Positions 51,835 to 60,107 of a stretch of 64,000 nt of DNA are shown here, in pieces. Each line of letters opens with the position of its first letter. The first letter of the stretch is position 1. Source of the stretch: Erythrobacter donghaensis (GTDB lineage: Bacteria; Pseudomonadota; Alphaproteobacteria; Sphingomonadales; Sphingomonadaceae); the NCBI RefSeq assembly GCF_002155425.1, contig NZ_MUYG01000011.1, positions 682,001 to 746,000 on the forward strand, given 5' to 3'. The notes under the pieces are model-generated. The model made no database searches. It was not told the origin of the DNA and worked only from the letters and a program-made list of their open reading frames with translations. The position numbers and the translations under genes are program-made.

Positions 51835-51862
51835 TTGCCGCGCCGAAGCGATTGAAAGAGTT

Positions 51863-53251
51863 ATGACCGTGCCCGAGACCTGGACCCCGGAAAGCTGGAA
51901 GGCTTACGAAGCGCGCCACCTGCCGCATTACGAAGATGCGGCCGAGCTGGCCGAGGCGGAGCGCACGCTGTCATCCTATCCCCCGCTGGTCTTCGCGGGA
52001 GAGGCGCGCGCGCTCAAGGCCGATCTTGCCGATGTGGCCAATGGTCACGGCTTCCTGCTGCAAGGCGGGGACTGCGCGGAAAGCTTTGCCGAGTTCCACC
52101 CCAACAACATCCGCGACACCTTCCGCGTGCTGCTGCAGATGGCGGTCGTCATGACCTTCGCCAGCAAGCGCCCGGTGGTGAAAGTGGGGCGCATGGCCGG
52201 CCAGTTCGCCAAGCCGCGTTCGGCCCCGACCGAGACGATCGACGGTGTCACTCTGCCGAGCTATCTCGGCGACAATATCAACGGGATCGAGTTCGACCCC
52301 GTCAGCCGCCGCAATGATCCGGCCCGCATGGTGCGTGCCTATTCGCAGGCCGCTGCAACGCTCAACCTGCTGCGCGCCTTTGCGGGTGGGGGCTATGCGA
52401 ACCTGCGGCAAGTCCACCAGTGGACGCTCGACTTTATGGGCCGGACCCCGTGGACCGAAAAGTTCAGCGAGATGGCCGACCGCATCGGCGAAGCGCTCGA
52501 CTTCATGGAGGCCTGCGGGATCGACCCCGGCACCGTGCCGCAATTGAAGGGCACCAGCTTCTACACCAGTCACGAAAGCCTGCTGCTGCCTTACGAACAG
52601 GCGATGACCCGGCAGGATTCGCTGACCGGGGACTGGTATGCGACCTCTGCGCACATGCTCTGGATCGGCGACCGCACGCGCTTCCCCGGCTCGGCGCATA
52701 TCGAATATGCGCGCGGGATCGGCAATCCGCTGGGCATGAAGTGCGGGCCGAGCCTCGAGCCCGACGCGCTGCTCAAGCTGCTCGATGATCTCAACCCCAA
52801 GCGCGAAGCGGGGCGCATCACGCTCATCAGCCGCTTCGGCCACGACAAGGTCGAGGATGGCTTGCCCAAGCTGGTGCGCGCCGTGCAGCGCGAAGGGCAC
52901 CCGGTGGTGTGGAGCTGCGATCCGATGCACGGCAATGTCGTGAAGTCCGACACCGGCTTCAAGACGCGCCCCTTTGACCGCATTACCCGCGAGGTGAAGG
53001 GCTTCTTCGCCGTCCACCGCGCCGAAGGCTCACACCCCGGCGGCATCCATATCGAGATGACCGGGCAGGACGTGACCGAATGCGTCGGCGGCGCGGTGGC
53101 AATTACCGAGGAACGTCTGGGCGATCGCTACCACACCCATTGCGATCCGCGCCTCAACGCCGAACAGTCGCTGGAGCTGGCCTTCCTCGTGGCGGAAATG
53201 CTCAACGAGGCGGCAGGCGGGCGCGAGGCCGAGGTCAGCCACGCGGCCTGA
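51863..53251 (+). CDS. aroG: class II 3-deoxy-7-phosphoheptulonate synthase (DAHP synthase)
   Basis: A 462-residue plant/AroA-II-type enzyme condensing phosphoenolpyruvate and erythrose-4-phosphate, the first step to aromatic amino acids. Diagnostic are [35 protein letters not shown], the metal-binding cysteine/histidine regions and [15 protein letters not shown], and [20 protein letters not shown]. Length is typical. No aro or trp genes are adjacent. The AAAGAG ribosome site precedes the ATG. Confidence 0.96.
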   Translation: MTVPETWTPESWKAYEARHLPHYEDAAELAEAERTLSSYPPLVFAGEARALKADLADVANGHGFLLQGGDCAESFAEFHPNNIRDTFRVLLQMAVVMTFASKRPVVKVGRMAGQFAKPRSAPTETIDGVTLPSYLGDNINGIEFDPVSRRNDPARMVRAYSQAAATLNLLRAFAGGGYANLRQVHQWTLDFMGRTPWTEKFSEMADRIGEALDFMEACGIDPGTVPQLKGTSFYTSHESLLLPYEQAMTRQDSLTGDWYATSAHMLWIGDRTRFPGSAHIEYARGIGNPLGMKCGPSLEPDALLKLLDDLNPKREAGRITLISRFGHDKVEDGLPKLVRAVQREGHPVVWSCDPMHGNVVKSDTGFKTRPFDRITREVKGFFAVHRAEGSHPGGIHIEMTGQDVTECVGGAVAITEERLGDRYHTHCDPRLNAEQSLELAFLVAEMLNEAAGGREAEVSHAA

Positions 53252-53383
53252 CGGCGGACTGAAGGCGCGGACGCCGCCTGCTTGTTCGTCGCACCTGCGG
53301 AACATCGCGGGCGCTTTCGACTTGTCGCTGTAACCGGAGAGAGGCACTGTCCGAAACTGGGCAGGGCGACGACGGGAGAGCAC

Positions 53384-54619
53384 GTGCAGCGCAGCGAACA
53401 TCAACGGGCCGAACCTGCGGCAGCTCCACTGGCTGACGCCTTCCGCGCCACCCGCGCCCTGACCGAGGCGCTGGTCGCACCGCTCAGCGATGCCGACGCG
53501 ACCATCCAGTCGATGCCCGATGCGAGCCCCGCCAAGTGGCACCTCTCTCACACGACGTGGTTCTGGGAAACCTTCGTGCTGCGCGAGCACGTGCCGGATT
53601 ACCGGCTGTGGCGCGAGGACTGGCCGTTCCTGTTCAATTCTTATTACGAAGCCCATGGCGACCGCATTGCCCGCGACGCGCGCGGAATGCTCTCGCGTCC
53701 GACCCTCGCCGAGGTGCTCGAATGGCGCGCGGCGGTGACCGATGCCATGGCGCCCTTGCTGGATGATCCGGCGCTGGCCGATCTGATCGCGCTGGGCGTG
53801 GCGCATGAACAGCAGCACATCGAATTGCTGCTGACCGACATCAAGCACGCCCTGTTCCAGAACCCGCTGGGGCCGGCGATGTGGGAGGGCCGCACTGCCG
53901 CTGCCGCGACCGCCGCACCTCTGGGATGGCACAGGCACCCCGGCGGGATCGCGCGCGTCGGCCATGATGGGCAGGGCTTCGCCTTCGACAACGAAGGCCC
54001 CCGCCACCGCGTTCTGCTCGAACCCTTCGCGCTCGCCGATCGGCTGGTTACCAATGGCGAGTGGGACGCATTCATCGCCGATGGCGGCTACACCACGGCG
54101 CGCCTGTGGCTCGCCGATGGCTGGGCATGGGTGCAGCAGCACGGCATCGACGCGCCGCTCTACTGGCGGGAGGACGAGCATTTCACCCATCAGGGCTGGC
54201 AGAAGCGCGACGCCGACGCGCCCGTCACCCACATCTCCTATTTCGAGGCCGACGCCTTTGCTACCTGGGCAGGCGCGCGGCTGCCGACCGAGTTCGAGTG
54301 GGAGACCATCGCAGCCAGCCACGATCCCGCAGCGGGCAACCAGCTCGATGCCGCAGCCCCGCCGCTCCCCGCAGGCTCGCCCGGCCTGTTCGGTGATAGC
54401 TGGCAATTCACCCGCTCGGCCTATTTGCCTTACCCCGGCTTCCGCGTGCCGGAGGGTGCGGTGGGCGAATATAACGGCAAGTTCATGAGCGGGCAGGTGG
54501 TGCTGCGCGGGGCGAGCTGCGCCACGGTGCGCGGCCATTCGCGCGCGTCCTACCGCAATTTCTTCTACCCCCACCAGCGCTGGCAATTCACCGGGCTGCG
54601 CCTTGCCAAGGATATCTGA
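53384..54619 (+). CDS. egtB: ergothioneine biosynthesis sulfoxide synthase EgtB
   Basis: A 411-residue non-heme iron enzyme joining hercynine to a thiol donor with O2. The DinB-like N-terminal domain supplies the iron ligands: His53/His56 in WHLSHTTWF and the H-x3-H pair His141/His145 in AHEQQHIELL; the C-terminal FGE-sulfatase domain reads LPTEFEWETIAASH and ends HQRWQFTGLRLAKD. The donor may be gamma-glutamylcysteine or cysteine; no egtA or egtC is nearby. Start is GTG 53384 with GGGAG five bases upstream. egtD follows after one base. Confidence 0.94.
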   Translation: MQRSEHQRAEPAAAPLADAFRATRALTEALVAPLSDADATIQSMPDASPAKWHLSHTTWFWETFVLREHVPDYRLWREDWPFLFNSYYEAHGDRIARDARGMLSRPTLAEVLEWRAAVTDAMAPLLDDPALADLIALGVAHEQQHIELLLTDIKHALFQNPLGPAMWEGRTAAAATAAPLGWHRHPGGIARVGHDGQGFAFDNEGPRHRVLLEPFALADRLVTNGEWDAFIADGGYTTARLWLADGWAWVQQHGIDAPLYWREDEHFTHQGWQKRDADAPVTHISYFEADAFATWAGARLPTEFEWETIAASHDPAAGNQLDAAAPPLPAGSPGLFGDSWQFTRSAYLPYPGFRVPEGAVGEYNGKFMSGQVVLRGASCATVRGHSRASYRNFFYPHQRWQFTGLRLAKDI

Positions 54620-54620
54620 G

Positions 54621-55607
54621 ATGACGACCGCCCCGGGATTGCAACTGGTCAACCGTGACGCCGACGGTGTCGATCTGGCCTTCCGGGCCGACGTGCTCGC
54701 CGGCCTTGCCGAGCCGCAGAAGGCGATCCCCGCGCGCTGGTTCTACGACGACGAAGGCTCGCAGCTGTTCGAGGATATCACGCAGCAGCCCGAATATTAC
54801 CCGACCCGCGCCGAAACCGAGATCCTGACACAGCATTCGGCCGCAATCGCCGATCTGATTGGGCCGGGCCGGGCAGTAGTGGAGTTCGGCTCGGGCTCCT
54901 CGGTCAAGACGCCGCTGCTGCTCTCGGCGATTGCGCCCTCGGCCTATGTGCCGCTCGATATTGCCGGAGACTTCCTGCGCGCATCTTCGGCGGCGTTGGC
55001 GGAGAAGTTTCCGGGCCTGCCGGTCCTGCCGGTCGAGGCTGATTTCATGCGCCGGGTCGAATTGCCCGCCGAGGTCGCCGACCTGCCCAAGCTCGGGTTC
55101 TTCCCCGGCTCCACTATCGGCAACATGATCGCCCGCACCGCGACCGATCTGCTGCGCTCGATGCGCGAGACATTGGGCGAGAGCGCCTTGCTGCTGATCG
55201 GCATGGATCTGGTGAAGGACGAGGACGTGCTGCTCGCCGCCTATGATGATGCCGCGGGCGTGACCGCGCGCTTCAACCTCAATCTGCTGGAGCGGATCAA
55301 CCGCGAACTTGATGCGGACATCCCGGTCGCCAGCTTCGCACATGAGGCGCGCTGGAACGATCCCTTCGCCCGGATCGAGATGCATCTGGTGGCGCGTGAG
55401 GATGTGAGCTTCACCGTCAGCGGCCAACGCTTTGCGATGCGCGCGGGCGAAAGCATTCATACCGAGAACAGCCACAAGTTCACCAAGCGCTCCTCGCAGC
55501 AGCTGCTTGCGGCGGGCGGATGGGAACCGCGCGCGCGCTGGACCGACGAAGCGAAGCGGTTTTCGCTGGTGCTCGCCGAATCCCGTCCGCCGCGTTCGGC
55601 GCCCTGA
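54621..55607 (+). CDS. egtD: L-histidine N-alpha-methyltransferase EgtD
   Basis: A 328-residue SAM-dependent enzyme that trimethylates histidine to hercynine, the first step of ergothioneine synthesis. It has IPARWFYDDEGSQLFEDIT (substrate loop), the SAM motif VEFGSGSSVKT, PLDIAGDFLRAS, FFPGSTIGNM and the C-terminal GESIHTENSHKFT, all EgtD hallmarks. Its start lies one base after the egtB stop, giving a two-gene ergothioneine operon. Confidence 0.96.
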   Translation: MTTAPGLQLVNRDADGVDLAFRADVLAGLAEPQKAIPARWFYDDEGSQLFEDITQQPEYYPTRAETEILTQHSAAIADLIGPGRAVVEFGSGSSVKTPLLLSAIAPSAYVPLDIAGDFLRASSAALAEKFPGLPVLPVEADFMRRVELPAEVADLPKLGFFPGSTIGNMIARTATDLLRSMRETLGESALLLIGMDLVKDEDVLLAAYDDAAGVTARFNLNLLERINRELDADIPVASFAHEARWNDPFARIEMHLVAREDVSFTVSGQRFAMRAGESIHTENSHKFTKRSSQQLLAAGGWEPRARWTDEAKRFSLVLAESRPPRSAP

Positions 55608-55653
55608 GGCGATTTGGCCCGAAACCTCCGGCGCTCCCGTGCGTTGGCGCGGG

Positions 55654-56634
55654 ATGGATGGACATTCGGATATTTTGGCTGACATTCTCATCATCGGCGG
55701 CGGCATGGCGGGGCTTTCCGCCGGGACTGCGCTTGCCGCAACCGGCGCGCGGATCATCGTGCTCGACAAGGGCCGCGGCCCCGGCGGGCGGATGGCGGCG
55801 CGGCGGGTGGAGATCGCGGGCCAGCCAGTAAGCTTTGACCACGGCGCGCAATATTTCACCGCGCGCGATCCCGCTTTTCAGACGGCGGTCGCGGCATGGG
55901 AAGAGGCGGGCGTCGCCGCGCGCTGGCCTGCTGCGGGTGAGGATGCGTGGGTGGGCACGCCGGGGATGAACGCCTGCGTCAAGGCGATGGCGGGCGCGCT
56001 CGACGTGCGCTGGAGTCTGCGGGCCGAACGGTTGCAGCGTGACGGCGCGGGCTGGCGGGTCACGGCGGGCGAGCAGGTTTTTACCGCCGCCACCGTGCTG
56101 GTCGCCGTCCCTGCCGAGCAGGCCGCCGTGCTGCTGGCCGAAGTTGCCCCTGATCTCGCCGCGCTGCCGGCGGGTGTGACCTCCGCGCCGTGCTGGGCGG
56201 CGATGGCGGCGTTCGACGCGCCGCTGACCTATAAGCCCGACACCTTCCGCTCCGACAGCGCAGCCGTCAGCTGGGCGGCGCGCAATTCGGCCAAGCCGGG
56301 GCGCAGCGGCGCGGAGACCTGGGTGATCCACGCTAGTCCCGCGCGCAGCGGCGAACTGATCGACTTGCCCAAGGATGAAGCCGCCAAGGCCCTGCTCGCC
56401 GATTTCTTCGCCGCCACCGGCATCGCGCCCGCCATTCCGCAGCATTGCGACGCGCACCGCTGGCTCTACGCCCTGCCCGAAGCCCTCCGGGGTGAGGGCG
56501 CGCGGTTCGATCCGGTGTTGGGGATCGGGATCGCCGGGGACTACCTGCATTCCCCGCGGGTCGAGGGTGCGTGGCTGTCAGGTCGGACGCTCGCCGAGGC
56601 GGTGTGTCAGGCGCGAGTCGCCAGCACGTCGTAG
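55654..56634 (+). CDS. FAD-dependent oxidoreductase, renalase-like
   Basis: A 326-residue flavoprotein with an N-terminal dinucleotide-binding motif IIGGGMAGLSAG (about residues 14-25), the acidic end at VLDKGRGPGGRMAARR, and FDHGAQYFTARDP, the pattern of NAD(P)/FAD amine-oxidase-like proteins related to renalase. Substrate unknown. It follows egtD by 46 bases, so a link to thiol or amine metabolism is possible but unproven. Its 3' end overlaps the convergent FkbM gene by 28 bases. Confidence 0.85.
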   Translation: MDGHSDILADILIIGGGMAGLSAGTALAATGARIIVLDKGRGPGGRMAARRVEIAGQPVSFDHGAQYFTARDPAFQTAVAAWEEAGVAARWPAAGEDAWVGTPGMNACVKAMAGALDVRWSLRAERLQRDGAGWRVTAGEQVFTAATVLVAVPAEQAAVLLAEVAPDLAALPAGVTSAPCWAAMAAFDAPLTYKPDTFRSDSAAVSWAARNSAKPGRSGAETWVIHASPARSGELIDLPKDEAAKALLADFFAATGIAPAIPQHCDAHRWLYALPEALRGEGARFDPVLGIGIAGDYLHSPRVEGAWLSGRTLAEAVCQARVASTS

Positions 56635-57386
56635 TGGTGCCCGCGCCCATATTTGGCGAAACGGGTGAAGCCTGAGGCCCGCAGCAAGGCCTCGATTTCG
56701 CCCGCGCTCGCCCAGCGGTCGTCGACCTCGTAGAAGATTGCCGCGACGCGGGCGAAGCTGGCTGTCTTGGCGAGCTCGGCGATCACCACCGCTTCCAGCC
56801 CCTCGACGTCGATCTTGACGAACATCGGGAGTTCGCCTGCCAGTAGCGGATCGAGCATGGGTGCATCGATGGTCTGGATGGTCACGCCGCCTCCCGAAGG
56901 TGTGCCCTCCTCGCGCCCGGCCAGCGTGGCCGTCCCGGTGTGCCCCTCGGCAACGCTGATGGTCACTTCGCCAACAGAGTCCGCGATGGCGAGCGGGTGC
57001 AACACCGTCCGCTCCGCCCCGCCATTCAGCGCAACGTTGGCGGCGAGGCGCGCGTGGGTGGCGGGCACCGGCTCGAAGGCGATGATCTTGCGGCACCGGG
57101 GGTTCTGCGCGGCGATCAGCGAATAGAGCCCCTGATTGGCGCCGATATCGACGAAGACGAAGTCCTCGCTTTGGCCCAGCAGCAGATCGGCCAGATCGCG
57201 CCCATAGGTGCCGAAGATGCAATAGCGGAAGGTCGTGTCCTGCCAGTTGGGCACCATCAGCACGCCGTAGCTTGAGCGCACCGCCGCCTCCCCGCGCGCG
57301 GCCAGCACGGGCGAGAGCGCGGCGGCCTTCCACTTGCGCAGGGTCTTGACCACGCCGTAGCGCCAGAAAGCTGCGAGACTAGCCAC
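56607..57386 (-). CDS. FkbM family methyltransferase
   Basis: A 259-residue SAM-dependent O-methyltransferase. FVDIGANQGLYSLIAA is the SAM motif, FEPVPATHARLAANVALN and VKIDVEGLEAVVIAEL are the FkbM hallmarks. Such enzymes often methylate sugars or polymers. The GTG start at 57386 with AAGGAAC upstream overlaps the stop of the preceding gene by eight bases. It is the last gene of a four-gene minus-strand operon, so it probably modifies that operon's product. Confidence 0.87.
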   Translation of the reverse strand: MASLAAFWRYGVVKTLRKWKAAALSPVLAARGEAAVRSSYGVLMVPNWQDTTFRYCIFGTYGRDLADLLLGQSEDFVFVDIGANQGLYSLIAAQNPRCRKIIAFEPVPATHARLAANVALNGGAERTVLHPLAIADSVGEVTISVAEGHTGTATLAGREEGTPSGGGVTIQTIDAPMLDPLLAGELPMFVKIDVEGLEAVVIAELAKTASFARVAAIFYEVDDRWASAGEIEALLRASGFTRFAKYGRGHHYDVLATRA

Positions 57387-58551
57387 GGGTGCCTGTTCCT
57401 TCGAGAAATGCGCCGATCGCATCCGCCGCCCGCTCGGCCGAGGGGCGGCCGGAGAGCGAGAAGGTCGCATCGATCAGCGCCTGCTGCACCGGCGCATAGC
57501 GCGGTTGCTCCGCGATGGCAGCATCTATCGCATCGAGCAGCCCGGCGGCGCTCTCCAGTATCGGGCCGGCCTGCCAGTGCAGGTAGTTGGGATCGCCCTG
57601 CCAGTCCACGCCATGGCTGTTGAGGAACAGGCAGGGCCGGGGCACGCGCAGGAATTCGTAGACCTGGCTGCTGACATCGCCGAGGTAGATGTCGGCGCGG
57701 TTGGTGTAGCTCATGTCGCTGCTGGCCGCGCTGCCGGTGTCGATATGGATGCGCGGCTCGCAAGCGTATTCCGGGCCGGGGGGCTCGACCCGGGCAAGGC
57801 TGGGCGGGTCGAGCGTCACCACCCATTTGCGCTCGAACAGCATCACATGGGGCGCGAAGATCAGGTTGTAGCGATCCTGCCCGCGAAAGGCCTCAAGCAC
57901 CGCCGCGCCGTGCTTGAACCAGCTCGACAGCTTGGGCGAGGGGTGGGGGTTGTAGATCACCGTGGGCCGCTCGGGCGCAGGGAAGCTGTCTTGGAAGCGG
58001 TTGTTGGCGCAAAGATCGAACTTGGGATAGCCCACCAGCGCGATCTGTTCCGGCGTCAATCCCGCATCCGCGATCAGCCGGTCGCGAATCTTGGGGCCGG
58101 AGACCAGCACCAGATCGAACTGCGCGCTTTCGGGGTTGAACCCGATCGCCCGATCGCCCGCGCCGTGGCGGGTGTGGATGAGCTTCACGTTGTCCAGCCC
58201 GTAGCGGGTCTTGAGCAGCAGCGTGGTCTTCTCCGACACCACCACCGCATCGAAGCTTCGGAAGAAATCGAGGTTGTCGCGGTAGATCAGCAGTTTGGTG
58301 GCGGGCACCAGCCGTTCGAGCACCCCCGCCAGCGCCTGCGATGCGCCGCGTTTGAGGTCAAGCTGCACAAGCTCCACCCGCGCCAGCAGCGCCGGATCGG
58401 CCTGCCGTTCGATCTCCCGGCGGATGGCGTCGCGCGCATAGGCGAGCATGATGCGGTGCTCCCCCCGCGCCGCCAGCGCCAGCGCGATGGGGAGGGCGTG
58501 GGCGACCTGATGGGTCTGATCGTGGTTGAACAGGAAGCAGATGCGCTTCAT
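57379..58551 (-). CDS. CDP-glycerol glycerophosphotransferase-like glycosyltransferase
   Basis: A 390-residue protein starting MKRICFLFNHDQTHQVAHAL. It has the two-lobed GT-B-like layout of the TagF/TagB family, with HTRHGAGDRAIGF (about 128-140), YNPHPSPKLSSWF (about 205-217) and the acceptor-site NRADIYLGDVSSQVYEFLRV near residue 300. In Gram-positives this family polymerises teichoic acid; alphaproteobacterial members are mostly uncharacterised and probably build or anchor a phosphopolyol-containing surface polymer. Start overlaps the HAD gene stop in ATGA. Confidence 0.82.
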   Translation of the reverse strand: MKRICFLFNHDQTHQVAHALPIALALAARGEHRIMLAYARDAIRREIERQADPALLARVELVQLDLKRGASQALAGVLERLVPATKLLIYRDNLDFFRSFDAVVVSEKTTLLLKTRYGLDNVKLIHTRHGAGDRAIGFNPESAQFDLVLVSGPKIRDRLIADAGLTPEQIALVGYPKFDLCANNRFQDSFPAPERPTVIYNPHPSPKLSSWFKHGAAVLEAFRGQDRYNLIFAPHVMLFERKWVVTLDPPSLARVEPPGPEYACEPRIHIDTGSAASSDMSYTNRADIYLGDVSSQVYEFLRVPRPCLFLNSHGVDWQGDPNYLHWQAGPILESAAGLLDAIDAAIAEQPRYAPVQQALIDATFSLSGRPSAERAADAIGAFLEGTGTRG

Positions 58552-59210
58552 GCCGTGCTCCAGTCGGCGCTGGCCCAGCCTGTCCGGGGCTTGGCATAGC
58601 GGCCGACCAGCACGGCCTCGTCCGCGAAATCGAGGATCGGCGCGTCGCTGGCGTGGTCGGTATAGGCGGTGAGGTGGACATCGCCTCTGGTCAGCCCCTC
58701 GGCGGCGAGCCACTCCTCCACCCGCGCGACCTTGCGTGCGCCATAATTGTTCGCGCCGTCGATCGCGGCGAGCAGGTGCCCGCGCGCATCGCGCCGGTGG
58801 CGGGTGGCGATGCAGGCGTCGAAGCCGAGACCTGCGGCCATAGCCTCGGCATAGATTTCCGGCGCGGCGGTGACGAGGACGAGCCGCACGCCCGCCGCCC
58901 GGTCGGCGGCGATCTGCGCGCGCGCGCCGGGCTGGATATTGTGCGCCAGCTGCCGCGCGACAAAAGCGTCGATGCGCGGCTGGAGCGCGGGGTCCGTCAC
59001 CACGCGCCCTACCAGCAGGGCGAGGCCGAACCGTTTCAGCGCCTCGCGCCCATAGAGCTTCGCCTTGTAGCCCAGCATCGCCAGCATCCACAGCGGCAGG
59101 GCCAGTAGCCGCAGACCCGTGCCGCGCGCCGCCATGTGCACCAGAAACGGCGTGAAGGTCGGCGCGCGCGTCACCGTGCGGTCGAGATCGTAGAGAGCGA
59201 TGCGCTGCAT
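58548..59210 (-). CDS. HAD-superfamily phosphatase, subfamily IB
   Basis: A 220-residue hydrolase with the nucleophile motif YDLDRTVT (D-x-D-x-T, residues 7-14), motif II LVTAAPEIY (about 109) and the late acidic motif TDHASDAPIL. A hydrophobic patch (LRLLALPLWMLAMLGY) may attach it to the membrane. HAD-IB members include phosphoserine phosphatase and lipid-linked phosphatases. In this operon it could dephosphorylate a polyol or sugar phosphate. It follows the nucleotidyltransferase by two bases. Confidence 0.87.
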   Translation of the reverse strand: MQRIALYDLDRTVTRAPTFTPFLVHMAARGTGLRLLALPLWMLAMLGYKAKLYGREALKRFGLALLVGRVVTDPALQPRIDAFVARQLAHNIQPGARAQIAADRAAGVRLVLVTAAPEIYAEAMAAGLGFDACIATRHRRDARGHLLAAIDGANNYGARKVARVEEWLAAEGLTRGDVHLTAYTDHASDAPILDFADEAVLVGRYAKPRTGWASADWSTA

Positions 59211-59212
59211 CC

Positions 59213-60007
59213 TCAGCGCGGGCCCTTGAGCAGTCGTTCGGCGAGGACGTGATCCTCGACCTTGTCGACATCGACCCCCATGCGCCCGTCGCTGAGCAGC
59301 ACCGGCGCGGCGGTGGCACCCAGCTTGCGGCCCGCCGCGGCCAGCGCCTCTTGCACCGTCATACGCCGCAGCAGCAGCTTCATCATCAGCGCCGGGCCGA
59401 AATGCGCGGCGAGGCGCAGCACCGACTTGCGGTCCTGTTCGACCCGCTCCCAGAAAGTGAGCGCATTCCTCGCGCCGGGGCCGGTCAGCGCGAACAGGTT
59501 GGCGCCGGTATAGGCCCCGCCCCGAAAGGTCAGCCAGGTGCGCCGGTTGGGCCCAACCGCCGCTTCGAGCCGCTTGCGCTCGACCATGCCGACCGACACG
59601 TCGCTCGCGCCTGCCCCAGCCACGAATTCGGCGATGGTGGCAGGGGTGAGCATCACATTGTCGGCAGTCGTCACCAGCACCGGCAGGCCGATCGCGGGAT
59701 CGTCGATCGCCGCCAGCACCGATCCGCTGATCGTCGGGCCCGACACGCGGAAGCTGATGCGCTTCTCTTCCACGGCCCAGCCCAGATCGCGGTGGCCCGC
59801 CAGCATGAGCGTGTTCTGCGCTAGCACTACGATCCGCGCGACCTCGGGCGCATCGGCGAGTGCCATCAGCACCCGGTTCAGCATCAGCTCGCCCGCGACC
59901 GGCACCAGCGCCTTGGCTTCGATGCCGAATTGCGCCGCCACCGGATCGACCCCCGGGCGCTGGCCCGCCAGCACCAGCGCGGTCCAGCCGTGGGAAGCGT
60001 CAGTCAT
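59213..60007 (-). CDS. MobA-like NTP transferase
   Basis: A 264-residue nucleotidyltransferase. The N-terminal binding loop reads ALVLAGQRPGVDPVAAQFGI with the lysine in EAKALVPVAGELML; a second segment PVLVTTADNVMLTPATI carries the metal-binding aspartate, and GVDVDKVEDHVLAERLL closes the protein. This fold transfers a nucleotide to a sugar or polyol phosphate. As the first gene of the operon it probably makes the activated donor for the CDP-glycerol-transferase-like enzyme. The actual nucleotide and substrate are unknown. Confidence 0.82.
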   Translation of the reverse strand: MTDASHGWTALVLAGQRPGVDPVAAQFGIEAKALVPVAGELMLNRVLMALADAPEVARIVVLAQNTLMLAGHRDLGWAVEEKRISFRVSGPTISGSVLAAIDDPAIGLPVLVTTADNVMLTPATIAEFVAGAGASDVSVGMVERKRLEAAVGPNRRTWLTFRGGAYTGANLFALTGPGARNALTFWERVEQDRKSVLRLAAHFGPALMMKLLLRRMTVQEALAAAGRKLGATAAPVLLSDGRMGVDVDKVEDHVLAERLLKGPR

Positions 60008-60107
60008 GGGCGGGCAAACCTCGGGGGTCGTGGGGTCGGGGCAAGGGTGGAAGCGACGCGCCCCCTTCCAAGCGCCGCGCGCCTTTGTCAAGAAAGCCCG
60101 GCCCGGC

